64,000 nt of DNA from Campanula takesimana (lineage: Eukaryota; Streptophyta; Magnoliopsida; Asterales; Campanulaceae), in assembly GCA_026119855.1 (NCBI GenBank), contig JAOWBW010000482.1:744001-808000 (forward strand), given 5' to 3'. The position numbers and the translations under genes are program-made. This document shows, piece after piece, positions 43,799 through 56,249 of the stretch. The notes beneath the pieces were generated by a model. It did not search any database. It saw only the letters and a program-made list of their open reading frames with translations, and was not told the origin of the DNA. The number at the start of each line of letters is the position of its first letter. The stretch's first letter is position 1.

Positions 43799-46019
43799 AT
43801 GGGTTCCAAGTCCTCTTTTCATCCTGCCTTGGCCGTTTCTAACATAAGGAACTCTATTCCCCTCACCTTGGAGTTGGAAAATGGCCAGTTTGTGACTTGG
43901 ACCGAGATCTTTCGGGTTCATGCTCGCTCTTGCCATGTTCTTCACCATATTGTTCCTTCAACTAAAGGAAAAGCGAAGGAACCGTCTATAGATGACGAAA
44001 TTGAGATGTGGGAAACCTTGGACTCTATAGTTCTTGGGTGGATTTACTCAATGATCTCGACAGATCTCCTCACCACCATTCTTGAGCCGGGTTGTTCGGC
44101 TATGGCTGCCTGGAATAAGCTTCTTGATATATTTCAAGATAACAAAAATTCCCGTGCCGTCACGCCCGAGCAAGATTTTTCCCATACTCTTATGGAGTCC
44201 TTCCCTACTGCTTCGGCCTATTTCCAACAATTGAAACAACTTGTCGATAAACTAAAGGATGTTGGCGCTCCAGTTTCGAGTGAGCGGTTGGTTCTCCAGA
44301 TGGTCTCCAGTTTATCAGAAGCCTATATTGGGGTGGCAACTTTGATCTGACAGAGTAACCCACTCCCTCCGTTCTCCCAAGCACGCTATGGTCACGCTTG
44401 AGGAAGCCGGTCTTCAGAAAAGGGCGGTGACAGCAACTGTAATGGTAGCCCGTGATGGAGCCTCTCTGACGCCATCGCCTGCTCCATTTTATCCGCCGGC
44501 TCTGGTGGCTACTGCTGCACAGGGTGGAAAACGCACACAGCCCAAGGGTGTTGGTAAGGGCAAAGGGAAGAAAGGGGGAAATCGATCGACAGGTAATAGT
44601 TCTGGTCAGGCTACTGCTCCAAATCCGGCTTGGTCTTCACATTGGGGAAACAGCGCTACGGGTCAACCGAACTGGAGAAATAACTGGGGATGGCCTTGGG
44701 CAATACCCCCATGTCCATATCCAGCCCAGGCAGGCCCATGGCCCAGGGGCAATGCTCCAGCTAGTAGGCAGCCAATAGGTCTCCTCGGCCCTCGTCCGCC
44801 CCAGGCTCATGTGGTTTCTGGTCCTACCTCTCCAACGGATATTGAGTGTACTATGCACACTCTTGGGCTTTCTCCTCCTCCACCGAATTGGCTCATGGAC
44901 ACTGGAGCTACCTCACATATGACATCGAATTTAGGTACGCCTTATTTCAATACGAGCACTCATAATAGTAGTATTATTGTTGGTAATGGTCATAAGGTTC
45001 CTATACATGGTCACGGACACACTACTTTTCACCCCCTTCTCCTCTGTTTCATCTTCGTAATGTGCTTCATGTTCCTGGTATTGTTCAAAATCTTATTTAT
45101 GTCCGAAAATTTACCACTGATAATTTTGTCTCGGTTGAATTTTACCCGTTTGGTTTTTCTGTGAAGGATTTCCAGACGGGGACATGTCTCATGAGATGTG
45201 AAAGTAAAGGAGAATTATACCTAGTTAATTTCGAGTCTGTTGTACCGTCTTCTATTGTTGCTGTGTCTCCTAAAATTTGGCATGAGCGGTTGGGTCATCC
45301 TGGCGCTCCGATCATGGCATATCTTAGGAAGAACAATTTTATTGATTCTAGGATTTCTGATTTTTCCAATGTTTGTCATGCTTGTTCTTTGGGCAAGCAT
45401 ATTCATTTTCCTTTTGTTTCGTCTACATCTACCACTGTAATGCCGTTTGACATTTTTCATAGTGATTTATGGACATCTCCTGTTTTAAGTTCTACGGGCC
45501 ATCATTATTATGTTTTGTTTTTACATGATTACACTAAATTTCTTTGGACTTTTCCAATTGCCAATAAATCTGATGTGTATTCTACTTTCCTTTCATTTCG
45601 TGCTTTTGTTCGCACACAATTCGAAAGGGACATTAAAACTATACAATGTGATAATGGTCGTGAGTTTGATAATGCTAAGTTTTGGGAATTTTGCAAACAC
45701 CATGGTCTTTATTTTCGTCTTTCGTTCCCATATACGTCTTCTCAAAACGGTACAGCCGAGCGAAAAATACGAACGATTAATAATATTGCCCGTACATTGT
45801 TACTTAGTGCCTCTCTTCCCCCGTCTTTTTGGCACCATTCCGTTCAAATGGCTACCTATCTCTTAAATATTCTCCCAATTAAATCATTGTCTTATCAATC
45901 TCCTCTAAAACTTCTTTATGCTCGGGATCTGTCTTATCACCATCTTCGGGTTTTCGGAAGCCTTTGTTATCCACTTTTTCCATCTACCACCGTTAACAAG
46001 CTTCAAGCTCGTTCCACAC
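43799..46019 (+). pseudogene. Copia2 gag, protease and integrase
   Basis: Three overlapping frames together make a Copia polyprotein. 43799-44350 is Gag of the UBN2/Copia type (IPLTLELENGQFVTWTEIF, then FQQLKQLVDKLKDVG). After a frameshift, 44388-45164 carries a Gly/Lys-rich and Trp/Pro-rich tail and the protease site WLMDTGATSHMTS. No CCHC knuckle is visible. After another shift, 45062-46019 carries the pre-integrase motif WHERLGHP and the integrase core with catalytic residues in HSDLW and QCDNGREF and a later AERKIRTIN. It stops mid-motif at KLQARST where the hAT element begins. The frameshifts show it is inactive. Confidence 0.9.
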
Positions 46020-46116
46020 TAGGGATGGCAATTCATCTGGACCCGAGGAGTTCCGGCCCGATGCGGGGCGGGTTTGGTAGTCAATTTTATAAACCCGCCG
46101 GGTCCGGGTTCGGTAT

Positions 46117-48777
46117 TGTCGCGCCCCCGAACCCGCGGGTCCGGAATACGCGAGCTGGACGTCGACTTAAAACCAAAACTCTAAAATATAGAAGTTAAAA
46201 ATTCCATTTTGAACCAAAAGATGATAACACAAGGTTTTACAAATCCAAGTTTAAATCAACAAAGTGCATCTAACATAAGCTCCACAGCTTATACAAAAAA
46301 GAATAAATATATACAATTCTTAATGACGTCAATAATGGTAAAACTATCCCCAAAAGGTTATACATTTAAATAATGTAAAACGATCCATAACAACCTGCAC
46401 CAAAATCTCAATCCTCTCGACGTCCTCCTAGATCCGCGAATCCTAATCCTTTTCCTCCTGGGGGGGGGTTAAGGAAAAACAAAGATGGAAATAAACGGGG
46501 TGAGATAAAATCTCAGTAAGTTACTAATGCAACTACATGACATGCTATAATGCAATAAGCAATAAACAATGATAAATATCACATAGCATGAAACAATTAA
46601 CAGTCAACAGATAGCAGCGGAAAGTAAACACAAAACAAAGGATATTAGCCAAGGTTTCCCAACTGATAGAACCAATAAAGGGTCGCTGCGCAGCTTCAAC
46701 AATCCACCAATCCATATCTTCACAGTAGCATAAAAGCCGAAGAGAAAACCCCGGTCAGAAGCGACCAATCAACCCATCAATCAAACAAACCATCTTCATA
46801 GTAGCATAAAAGCTGAAGAGAAACCCGGTACCGGAACCAATAACAATGATAAAGTGCCACAAGGGGCGGGAGCCATGCCACAAAGTCATGCTCCAAAACG
46901 ATTAGCTAGAATACTCACAACGGAGCTAGCTCATCCCAACCAAGGCCAATCTGGATGAGGACAGAAGGACCAATGGGCGATGCTATACTGGACTTGGCTC
47001 GTGCCATTATAGCATTATCCATTGCCTGACTCGATACACAAATAACCAGCTGGACTTTCAATAATGCTAAGTAATGAATACTAGCTCGATAAACAACCAA
47101 AGATTCCAAAGTAGGGAACCACACCAATTAATCACCATAAAAGATGCAAACGATTACTCAAGAAGAGTTCCACAACAATAAACACAAGGAGTTTCTCATA
47201 AAAGAGTCCAACAACATTGACCAGTAAAACATAATGATTCCCAGATAAGGCACGTACCAAATACATCCTAAAGATGATACTCACAAGTTACTCATAAAGA
47301 GCACAACCCAAACGGTCGCTCATAAATAGCACAATGACTATTACCAAAAATGTTCCTAAATATTTACTCATAAAGATATACTAGGACTATAAACTCAACC
47401 ATCTCATCACACCTGGAATTCCAAATAAGAAACCCGAATGAATACATCTTAAGGTTAATCAAACCGTAGGTAAACAATTGCCAATTCACGCTTTATCTCC
47501 GTTCATAACGAACCCATTCTAAACATCCCAAACGAATCCGAAAGGTTACCCTTATTAGAACATGATCACGAAAGGACTAAACCCTACACCTTGGTGTTCA
47601 ATAACAACCCTCTAGGTACTATAGGACATCGCCTAAAACCTAGACCAAGTCTTACGCGAAATTCAATTCGGTTGGAACAAACACGAGCACATCATAAGAT
47701 GCCCTAACAATACTTGATCAAATTACATAACACTATTGTTCACAAAGGAACCAATTTTAATTACTAAAGTGCTCCACGGTGTTATCTTAAGTTAATTAGA
47801 AGAAGGTACCCTAAACTAGTTAAGCCATTTAGTTAAAACAAGCAAAAAGGACAAAATCCTGGAACAGTGAGCGGGAGGGCGCCTGGCATGGGGCGAGCGG
47901 GCGCCTGAATGACCAGAAGGTCTGGCCATCAGGAAAGGGTATGCAGGCGGGCGCTTGGGTCCAGGCGGGCGGGCGCCTGATCTGGATTCCAGCCGGGAAA
48001 ACAGAGCTGGGTTCATGATGTTCTTACCCATTTCTCACCATACTCAAAATCAAACACAATCAATCTTCCACCCAGCATAAATATGAACCCAAAACAACTT
48101 ATAACTAGAACGGGGACTCAAATAATACCATTCATCAACCAAGATCAAGATTCAAACCCAACATTCCTAAAATCACCATTTTTGACCAAAATTCCAAATA
48201 AATTCCAAATAAACTCCAAACTCAACCAAACTTCAAATATAACACATCAAGCATAATATAAACATGATATGAACATTTTAGCATCAAAATGGGGGAAAAG
48301 TAACTTGCTCGGATTTTCTCAAAGGTGACGGAACTCGAAATTTCTTGGCTTCCTACGATCCTATCGACGATCTAAACATGGTTCATGTTTTAAGAAATGA
48401 GAAATAACAAGAGGAAGATGATGGAAATGTAGAGAGAAGGTAGAGAGAAAACTTACCTTTTTCACCCATGGAAGAGAGAGAGAGAGATGGCTGGGAATGA
48501 AGAGAGTGAGGGAGAAGATGAGTAGGGAGGGAGTAGTTAAAATGATTTAAAGAACTTACACTTAGGCCCCCTCCTCATCACTACACACAAAACTTACACT
48601 CCCTACTTACAATTAAGACCCAACAATACTACACTAACCCAAATAAAATGCTAGGCATGAATTATTATAACTCATAAATTATTAATTAAGTAATAATTTA
48701 AATACATAATTAAGCAAATAAATAAATAATAATTATTTATCACCAATAAAATAGAGCCTAGTTTTCGGGTCGTGACA
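46117..48777 (-). repeat. Gag-only Gypsy 3' LTR (left)
   Basis: 2661 bp, mate at 51723-54380, with only scattered single-base differences by eye. It holds a GC-rich cluster of GGGCGCCTG-type words near 47869-47985 and a (CT)n-type run near 48475. Confidence 0.95.
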
Positions 48778-48793
48778 TTCACTCCCCCTTAAA
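48778..48793 (-). promoter_or_regulatory. Polypurine tract of the gag-only Gypsy
   Basis: On the sense strand TTTAAGGGGGAGTGAA directly precedes the TGTCACGACC start of the 3' LTR. Confidence 0.8.
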
Positions 48794-50556
48794 GAAAATC
48801 CGACCCGAATTTTAACGAGACCTACCCGAATGATCAAGTAGCCATTAATACGATAGTTCCGTCATTTCCCAAATTCCTCAATCATCCAATCTAACCCACT
48901 ACAAGGTAACCTTAAATAATGCTTACGATAACACCACCTCTCGAACCGAATCATTCCATCATTAACTTCATTACAAATCAAAATCCGTACTCAAAGTCGA
49001 AGAATTCAAATTATTTCCACACATAATTCTCGAGGTATCTCAAACTCGCCTTATTCATAACCTTAACTACACCGCAAAGGTACTTCCATTTGTAAATCGC
49101 ATACTTAGTATTATTCCCCAGAAATTCAAAACATTACCATCTCGAGCTAAATTAGCTTTTAAAATATGAGAGGCTAAAGAAATTTTCCATCCTCATAACA
49201 TTCACTAAAGGCTATATCCCTAAGGATCCCCATTATAGTGCTCTCGCTCTAGGTAGCGCCTTAAACTAGAGGTGTAATATAAACCCAAAATTTTAATACA
49301 AAATGTTCACTTAAATCTACGCCATAATATCATCGTCATAACACTCCAATCCTTGAAAGTCTAAAATAATTACGAATACTCAGTAGTCCGAAAATGATCT
49401 AAATTTTATCTTCACGGTATCTCCTCTAACTCCCTTTTTTGTTAATAATCTGTGCTCATATACCCAAGGAAATCACCAAATCTCAAATCCTCAATAGCTA
49501 AGCCACGTTAATCTTTCACGCATACATTTATTAACCTAATGATACTTAGGCTCAATAGTACTACCATCGTAATAGCCCAATTAGCTAGTAACGTTTCAAC
49601 TGACCCAATACTAAATCATGATATTCCTTAATTATGCCCAAGTATTGATACTCCACTTCCTTCACACACTCTTGATCCAATTCGGGAAACGCCACCAAGA
49701 AGGGATTTAGAACCATAGAACCACTATCTAACCAAAATTTCAAAATGCCTTTAACTTAGATCAAGAAATTATTACTCTCCCAAAATGTACTTAGTCCCTT
49801 CTAACTTAACACGCTTACCACCGTTAATGATCATAACTCCTACAACAAACCCATCATCCATAACAAATCGTACACCTCTCCATACTAATCCATTCCGATG
49901 CAGTCACGGAGATGCACTACAAGTAAGCAAAATTCTCCTATCCCGAAATCCTCAATTTGAATCCTCAACTCTTATAACCCAACCGATGCCATAAGGACAT
50001 TGATCTAAATATTAGCACTACAACCTTGTACTATAACACGCAATTTAACCCAAGCTCCTCCCTAAACACTAGGTACTATTCGGAAGAAAATGAAAATCTT
50101 ACGAATGATAAATACACCCAACAAATTGACCGAAACTAAATACTCGGATTTCAATTAAGAAAAGATAGGTATAACTCTACCCAAAGGAACGGTCTCAAAC
50201 AGTTTTAAGAAATTAGGAATGGAGAATATAACAATCCCCCTACAACAATAGACTAAAGCAATAGTAACATCAAAATCTTGTAATAGCAACATGGCTAATT
50301 ATCAGGTGAGACATAACCATACTTAAGCACATCATAAGCACATAAGACTTCATCAGATACCCTAAACTCCTCCATAGGAGTAGACACCTACAACACATAA
50401 GTCAAAGACTCAGAAGTAATAAATGCAACTAAATGCACAAAAACACATAGATGCGATGATCCTATAATTCACGCGCTCGCTCTCACGACGCTAAATAATA
50501 CCTCCTGAAATTTATCCGTTACCTGGTGAGTGCTGATTGGTCGCAATTATTCTGCC
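48794..50556 (-). other. Non-coding interior of the gag-only Gypsy
   Basis: About 1.76 kb between Gag and the purine tract where pol would normally be. It is AT-rich with short ORFs only. I could not find protease, RT, RNase H or integrase motifs in any frame. Whether it derives from degraded pol or from captured DNA is unknown. Confidence 0.5.
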
Positions 50557-51612
50557 CTATACCTTAGGGTTCCCCGAAGCATCTCTCTTCTGACCCGGTG
50601 AAGTACTGGTTCCTGTTCCTGATGATTGAACCTTAAACCTCGGACAGTCTTTTATGAAGTGACCCGGTTGACCACAATTGATACATTTTCCTTGCTTCTT
50701 CCAACACTTATCCTCCAAATGGCCTTCTCTCTGACAGTAAGTGCAAAGCCACCTACCTTGTTTCCCTTGTTTCCCCGGAGTAGTACCCGGATTCCCTAGC
50801 GCGGTTTGTTCTTTAAACTGAGATGGTGCTCCCAAATTACCTCGGTTATCTGAACGGTGTTGTGGTTGAGATTTAGCATGGCTTACTTGTTTAACCGCAT
50901 TTGCAACCTCGGTCTTCCTCTTATGCTCCCCAATATCTTGCTCGATCAAGTATGCCCGGTCTACCGCATCCTGAAATGTCACAATCCTCTGGGCTATAAG
51001 CTGAGTCCGAATAGAAGTCTTCAAACCCCAGATGAATCTCATAGCCTTCTGTTCTTCGGTCCTCACAAGATAGTCACAATACCGGGCTAATTCTGTGAAC
51101 TTAGCCGAGTACTGAGCTATAGACAACAAACCTTGCTCCAGGTTGAGCAGCTCGATCTCCTTTCGGTTTTGATCCACTACCGGAATGAAATGCTCCTTGA
51201 ACTTTTGCATAAACAATTCCCATGCATACACTGTGTGGGTATCATCCCAACTCGCTTTAACACCCTTCCACCAATGCTCGGCGGCACCCACAAGTTTATA
51301 AGCCGCAAACCGGACCTTGTCTTCATCGGTGCAACCAAAGACATCATAAATTTTCTCCATCGACTCAATCCATAGCTCGGCCTTCCTTACATCGGGTTCC
51401 CCATTGAACTCAACCGGTTTCAATTTCAGAAATTGTTCCAATCCGTAGCGGGGTGGTGGTGCTTGTTCTACCCTCGGACCTTGATCATGTATGGCCTTCA
51501 TGGCCGCCTCAAACATGCCCTGAAACATTGCACGGGCTTCATCCCTTGTTTCATTCTGATTTGCATTACCGGTATTACTTTCACCACTTCTCCTTCGAGC
51601 CATTTCAAACAA
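50557..51612 (-). CDS. Gag of the gag-only Gypsy
   Basis: 351 residues, intact. It is closely similar to the Gag part of Gypsy1 throughout: MFQGMFEAAMKAIHDQGPR, YGLEQFLKLKPVEFNGEPD, AAEHWWKG, HFIPVVDQNRKEIELLNLEQ. It ends after two CCHC knuckles (CTYCQREGH and CINCGQPGHFIKDC) with GNPKV and a stop. In Gypsy1 the same position continues into protease (GKPKVQGKVYAMNQ), so the stop separates Gag cleanly from pol. The start MFEMARRRSGE has a second Met a few residues in (MARRRSGES), which is the likelier start. Retention of an open Gag while pol is gone suggests selection or recent origin. Confidence 0.92.
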   Translation of the reverse strand: MFEMARRRSGESNTGNANQNETRDEARAMFQGMFEAAMKAIHDQGPRVEQAPPPRYGLEQFLKLKPVEFNGEPDVRKAELWIESMEKIYDVFGCTDEDKVRFAAYKLVGAAEHWWKGVKASWDDTHTVYAWELFMQKFKEHFIPVVDQNRKEIELLNLEQGLLSIAQYSAKFTELARYCDYLVRTEEQKAMRFIWGLKTSIRTQLIAQRIVTFQDAVDRAYLIEQDIGEHKRKTEVANAVKQVSHAKSQPQHRSDNRGNLGAPSQFKEQTALGNPGTTPGKQGKQGRWLCTYCQREGHLEDKCWKKQGKCINCGQPGHFIKDCPRFKVQSSGTGTSTSPGQKRDASGNPKV

Positions 51613-51708
51613 GTACCTGCATAAAACAACAATTGTTACTCACTCCAAACACACTACCCTCCTAGGTCATACTAATCCACCTATACTTATACATAGAGCT
51701 AAACCATA

Positions 51709-51722
51709 GCTCTGATACCAAC
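51709..51722 (-). promoter_or_regulatory. Primer binding site of the gag-only Gypsy
   Basis: The sense strand reads TTGGTATCAGAGC next to the 5' LTR, identical to the Gypsy1 site and complementary to initiator Met tRNA. Confidence 0.92.
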
Positions 51723-54380
51723 TGTCGCGCCCCCGAACCCGCGGGTCCGGAATACGCGAGCTGGACGTCGACTTAAAACCAAAACTCTAAAATATAGAAG
51801 TTAAAAATTCCATTTTGAACCAAAAGATGATAACACAAGGTTTTACAAATCCAAGTTTAAATCAACAAAGTGAATCTAACATAAGCTCCACAGCTTATAC
51901 CAAAAAGAATAAATATATACAATTCTTAATGACGTCAATAATGGTAAAACTATCCCCAAAAGGTTATACATTTAAATAATTTAAACCGATCCATAACAAC
52001 CTGCACCAAAATCTCAATCCTCTCGACGTCCTCCTCGATCCGCGAATCCTAATCCTTTTCCTCCTGGGGGGGGTTAAGGAAAAACAAAGATAGAAATAAA
52101 CGGGGTGAGATAAAATCTCAGTAAGTTACTAATGCAACTACATGACATGCTATAATGCAATAAGCAATAAACAATGATAAATATCACATAGCATGAAACA
52201 ATTAACAGTCAACAGATAGCAGCGGAAAGTAAACACAAAACAAAGGATATTAGCCAAGGTTTCCCAACTGATAGAACCAATAAAGGGTCGCTGCGCAGCT
52301 TCAACAATCCACCAATCCATATCTTCACAGTAGCATAAAAGCCGAAGAGAAAACCCCGGTCAGAAGCGACCAATCAACCCATCAATCAAACAAACCATCT
52401 TCATAGTAGCATAAAAGCTGAAGAGAAACCCGGTACCGGAACCAATAACAATGATAAAGTGCCACAAGGGGCGGGAGCCATGCCACAAAGTCATGCTCCA
52501 AAACGATTAGCTAGAATACTCACAACGGAGCTAGCTCATCCCAACCAAGGCCAATCTGGATGAGGACAGAAGGACCAATGGGCGATGCTATACTGGACTT
52601 GGCTCGTGCCATTATAGCATTATCCATTGCCTGACTCGATACACAAATAACCAGCTGGACTTTCAATAATGCTAAGTAATGAATACTAGCTCGATAAACA
52701 ACCAAAGATTCCAAAGTAGGGAACCACACCAATTAATCACCATAAAAGATGCAAACGATTACTCAAGAAGAGTTCCACAACAATAAACACAAGGAGTTTC
52801 TCATAAAAGAGTCCAACAACATTGACCAGTAAAACATAATGATTCCCAGATAAGGCATGTACCAAATACATCCTAAAGATGATACTCACAAGTTACTCAT
52901 AAAGAGCACAACCCAAACGGTCGCTCACAAATAGCACAATGACTATTACCAAAAATGTTCCTAAATATTTACTCATAAAGATATACTAGGACTATAAACT
53001 CAACCATCTCATCACACCTGGAATTCCAAATAAGAAATCCGAATGAATACATCTTAAGGTTAATCAAACCGTAGGTACCCAATTGCCAATTCACGTTTTA
53101 TCTCCGTTCATAACGAACCCATTCTAAACACCCCAAACGAATCCGAAAGGTTACCCTTATTAGAACATGATCACGACAGGACTAAACCCTACACCTTGGT
53201 GTTCAATAACAACCCTCTAGGTACTATAGGACATCGCCTAAAACCTAGACCAAGTCTTACGCGAAATTCAATTCGGTTGGAACAAACACGAACACATCAT
53301 AAGATGCCCTAACAATTTGATCAAATTACATAACACTATTGTTCACAAAGGAACCAATTTTAATTACTAAAGTGCTCCACGGTGTTATCTTAAGTTAATT
53401 AGAAGAAGGTACCCTAAACTAGTTAAGCCATTTAGTTAAAACAAGCAAAAAGGACAAAATCCTGGAACAGTGAGCGGGAGGGCGCCTGGCATGGGGCGAG
53501 CGGGCGCCTGAATGACCAGAAGGTCTGGCCATCAGGAAAGGGTATGCAGGCGGGCGCTTGGGTCCAGGCGGGCGGGCGCCTGGTCTGGATTCCAGCCGGG
53601 AAAACAGAGCTGGGTTCATGATGTTCTTACCCATTTCTCACCACACTCAAAATCAAACACAATCAATCTTCCACCCAGCATAAATATGAACCCAAAACAA
53701 CTTATAACTAGAACGGGGACTCAAATAATACCATTCATCAACCAAGATCAAGATTCAAACCCAACATTCCTAAAATCACCATTTTTGACCAAAATTCCAA
53801 ATAAATTCCAAATAAACTCCAAACTCAACCAAACTTCAAATATAACACATCAAGCATAATATAAACATGATATGAACATTTTAGCATCAAAATGGGGGAA
53901 AAGTAACTTGCTCGGATTTTCTCAAAGGTGACGGAACTCGAAATTTCTTGGCTTCCTACGATCCTATCGACGATCTAAACATGGTTCATGTTTTAAGAAA
54001 TGAGAAATAACAAGAGGAAGATGATGGAAATGTAGAGAGAAGGTAGAGAGAAAACTTACCTTTTTCACCCATGGAAGAGAGAGAGAGAGATGGCTGGGAA
54101 TGAAGAGAGTGAGGGAGAAGATGAGTAGGGAGGGAGTAGTTAAAATGATTTAAAGAACTTACAATTAGGCCCCCTCCTCATCACTACACACAAAACTTAT
54201 ACTCCCTACTTACAATTAAGACCCAACAATACTACACTAACCCAAATAAAATGCTAGGCATAAATTATTATAACTCATAAATTATTAATTAAGTAATAAT
54301 TTAAATACATAATTAAGCAAATAAATAAATAATAATTATTTATCACCAATAAAATAGAGCCTAGTTTTCGGGTCGTGACA
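51723..54380 (-). repeat. Gag-only Gypsy 5' LTR (right)
   Basis: 2658-bp mate of 46117-48777; joins the hAT MITE right arm at TSD GGTAT (54381-54385). Confidence 0.95.
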
Positions 54381-55334
54381 GGTATTCCCTTCAAACCCGC
54401 CAAACCCGACCCGACCCGTGTGATGTTATCTGTTAGGGGTTTTGGGATATTAGTATTTGCTAAAGTGTCCTTCCACTTTTGCTAGTTAGTCCTGCAGCTT
54501 TTGCCAATAAGTCCCTGCATCATTTATTATTTAGTCCTTTATCCTTTTTTAGTTACATTTTTACCCAAGTATATATCATCTTTTAGGGTTTCTTGACACA
54601 ACTTCACTCACAGCCTCAAACCCGCCGCTCTCTCTTGCTCTCTCACACGCGCACACACAAATAACACCTCAGACTTCATCCCCTTTCTCCCTTTCTCAGT
54701 TACACCAAACAACCAGATTACATCATTACACAGAACAACTAGATTTAGAGATTTATGAAAAAAGAGTGATTGGTGAGTCGAAGTGTCGAACGAGGTAGTC
54801 AACCGCCGCCGCCATCGATTTCGCCGGTGCTGTACTCCGATCGGCGATGATGGAATTTCTTTTGGCTTGTATGTATATAGAGATGATTGTGCTTCTTAAT
54901 GAAATGAAAATATTTTTATAGAAAGTGAGTTAAAAATTTAATTTGATGTAGATTTCTTGTAATTTTAAGTGTTTTATGTTTCATGGTGAGCAATGTGAGT
55001 CAAACGAAATTTCGATCTCTTGTACATTACAGTCAATTATCCATGAATGTTTGACCAATTTAGGTTTCTTGCAATTGAGCAATTTGGAGATCTATGTAAT
55101 ATACGAAATTTCGATCTCTTGTACATTGCAGTCAATTATCCCCTTTCTTCCTTTCTCAGTTAATCCTTCTTTCTTTTTCCTTCTTTTTAATTTGTGTGCA
55201 GCCGGGTCAAGTCCGGGCCGGGCACGGGTTTGACATCTCTCGGGTCGGTCCGGGTACGATTATAGTAATGGTTTGCTCGGGTCGGGTCCGGGTTTGGGCA
55301 AACCCGGCCCGTACCCGACCCGTTGCCATCCCTA

Positions 55335-56127
55335 TTCCACACCATGTGTGTTTCTTGGTTATTCGGATAATCATCGTGGGTATAAGTGCTTTGATTTGTC
55401 GTCTCGCAAAATCATTCTCAACCGCCATGTTATTTTTGACGAAAGACAATTCTCCTATTCTAAAATGCACCATCCGAGCCCCTCTTCTTATGAGTTTCTG
55501 GACAGTGGATTTTCCCCTATGGTCCTTTCTCAATGGGTTGGTTCTGACCCAGCTGTCCCTTCGTCTGGGCCAGACCACTCCACAGCCCAATCTCCTGGCT
55601 TAACAACCAGTCCATCCGGCTATTCTCCTCCGCCTGGGCCTAGTCCAGTCGGGCCTCATTCAGCTGGGCCTAGCTCTCCTTTGGATCTGAACATCGGCTC
55701 TGCTACAATTGGGCCAATCCCTACTGGACCGGTCCCTACTCCTCTGTCATCATGTCCGCATCCTGATCCTACTCAGTCTAAGGGGCCGATTACTAGGAGT
55801 CAAATGGGAATTTTTAAACCGAAGCATCTCTTTAATTTAAATTCTTCTGTTGCAATTTCTCCCATTCCCCGTGATCCTGTATCTGCATTTCATGACCATA
55901 ATTGGAAAAATGCTATGACTGATGAATTTAATGCTCTTATTGATAATAAGACGTGGGAGTTGGTGCCCCGTCCACCTGATACTAATTTTATCCGTTCTAT
56001 GTGGATTTTTACTCATAAGTATAGGTCAGATGGCTCTTTTGAGTGTCATAAGGCACGGTTTTTTTTTGTGATGGGAAGACACAAAGGGTTGGCATTGATT
56101 GTGGGGAAAGTGAGCGGCTCGGGTTAA
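55335..56127 (+). pseudogene. Copia2 reverse transcriptase, N-terminal part
   Basis: Continues the integrase C terminus across the hAT excision point (PCVFLGYSDNHRGYKCFDLSSRKI). It passes through a Pro/Ser-rich linker to the start of RT: WKNAMTDEFNALIDNKTWELVPRPPD, then RSMWIFTHKYRSDGSFECHKAR. Beyond HKARF the expected KARLV-x-G sequence is lost in a T-run and the protein ends at a stop near 56125. The catalytic YVDD part, RNase H and LTR are missing. Confidence 0.88.
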
Positions 56128-56249
56128 AGCAGCTACTCGAGCAGCTGGTGCAAAAGAGGTGACATTTTTGCAATTTCCGCCAACTATGCAGTTAGAACGT
56201 CATTTGACATCCCCTTTTTAGCAGGAAAAAATATCACTTGGTGCATCGT

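Larger units (their letters stand above)
46117..54380 (-). mobile_element. Gag-only Gypsy (TR-GAG type), Gypsy1 family
   Basis: LTRs 46117-48777 and 51723-54380 are near identical. The outer ends TGTCGCGCC...CGTGACA are flanked by TSD GGTAT (46112-46116, 54381-54385). The sense strand is minus, with an initiator-Met primer site next to the right LTR and a purine tract next to the left. The 2.9-kb interior encodes only Gag; the remaining 1.78 kb has no pol motif. LTR starts (TGTCACGACCCGAAAA and then TAGGCTCTATTTTATT) and Gag match Gypsy1. Likely mobilised in trans by full-length relatives. The similar LTRs suggest recent movement. Confidence 0.92.
46020..55334. mobile_element. Ac-like hAT MITE interrupted by a gag-only Gypsy
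   Basis: Ends TAGGGATGGCAA and TTGCCATCCCTA are perfect inverted repeats, close to those of Ac. The 8-bp TSD TTCCACAC lies outside both (46012-46019, 55335-55342). Deleting the element and one TSD rejoins Copia2 codons in frame (ARST then PCVFLGYS). Without the inner Gypsy it is about 1.05 kb. Subterminal regions are filled with CCCGACCCG and GGGTCCGGG words. The right arm also contains a direct repeat around GAAATTTCGATCTCTTGTAC (near 55007 and 55108). No transposase. Confidence 0.93.
43122..56110 (+). mobile_element. Copia2: Copia retrotransposon split by a nested insertion, 3' truncated
   Basis: A Copia element on the plus strand: probable 5' LTR (43122 to about 43677), gag, protease and integrase up to 46019, then a 9.3-kb hAT insertion, then reverse transcriptase from 55343. 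Coding similarity ends near 56110 within RT, and there is no RNase H or 3' LTR in the expected place. The degenerate primer site, frameshift and truncation mark an old dead copy. Confidence 0.85.

Noticed and set aside
45221..45866. Alternative-frame ORFs over Copia2 integrase
   Set aside because: The integrase frame with HSDLW and CDNGREF motifs explains this DNA; the others are shadows.
51709..51722. GCTCTGATACCAA as part of a tRNA gene
   Set aside because: It is the primer binding site of the retrotransposon, abutting the LTR; no cloverleaf surrounds it.
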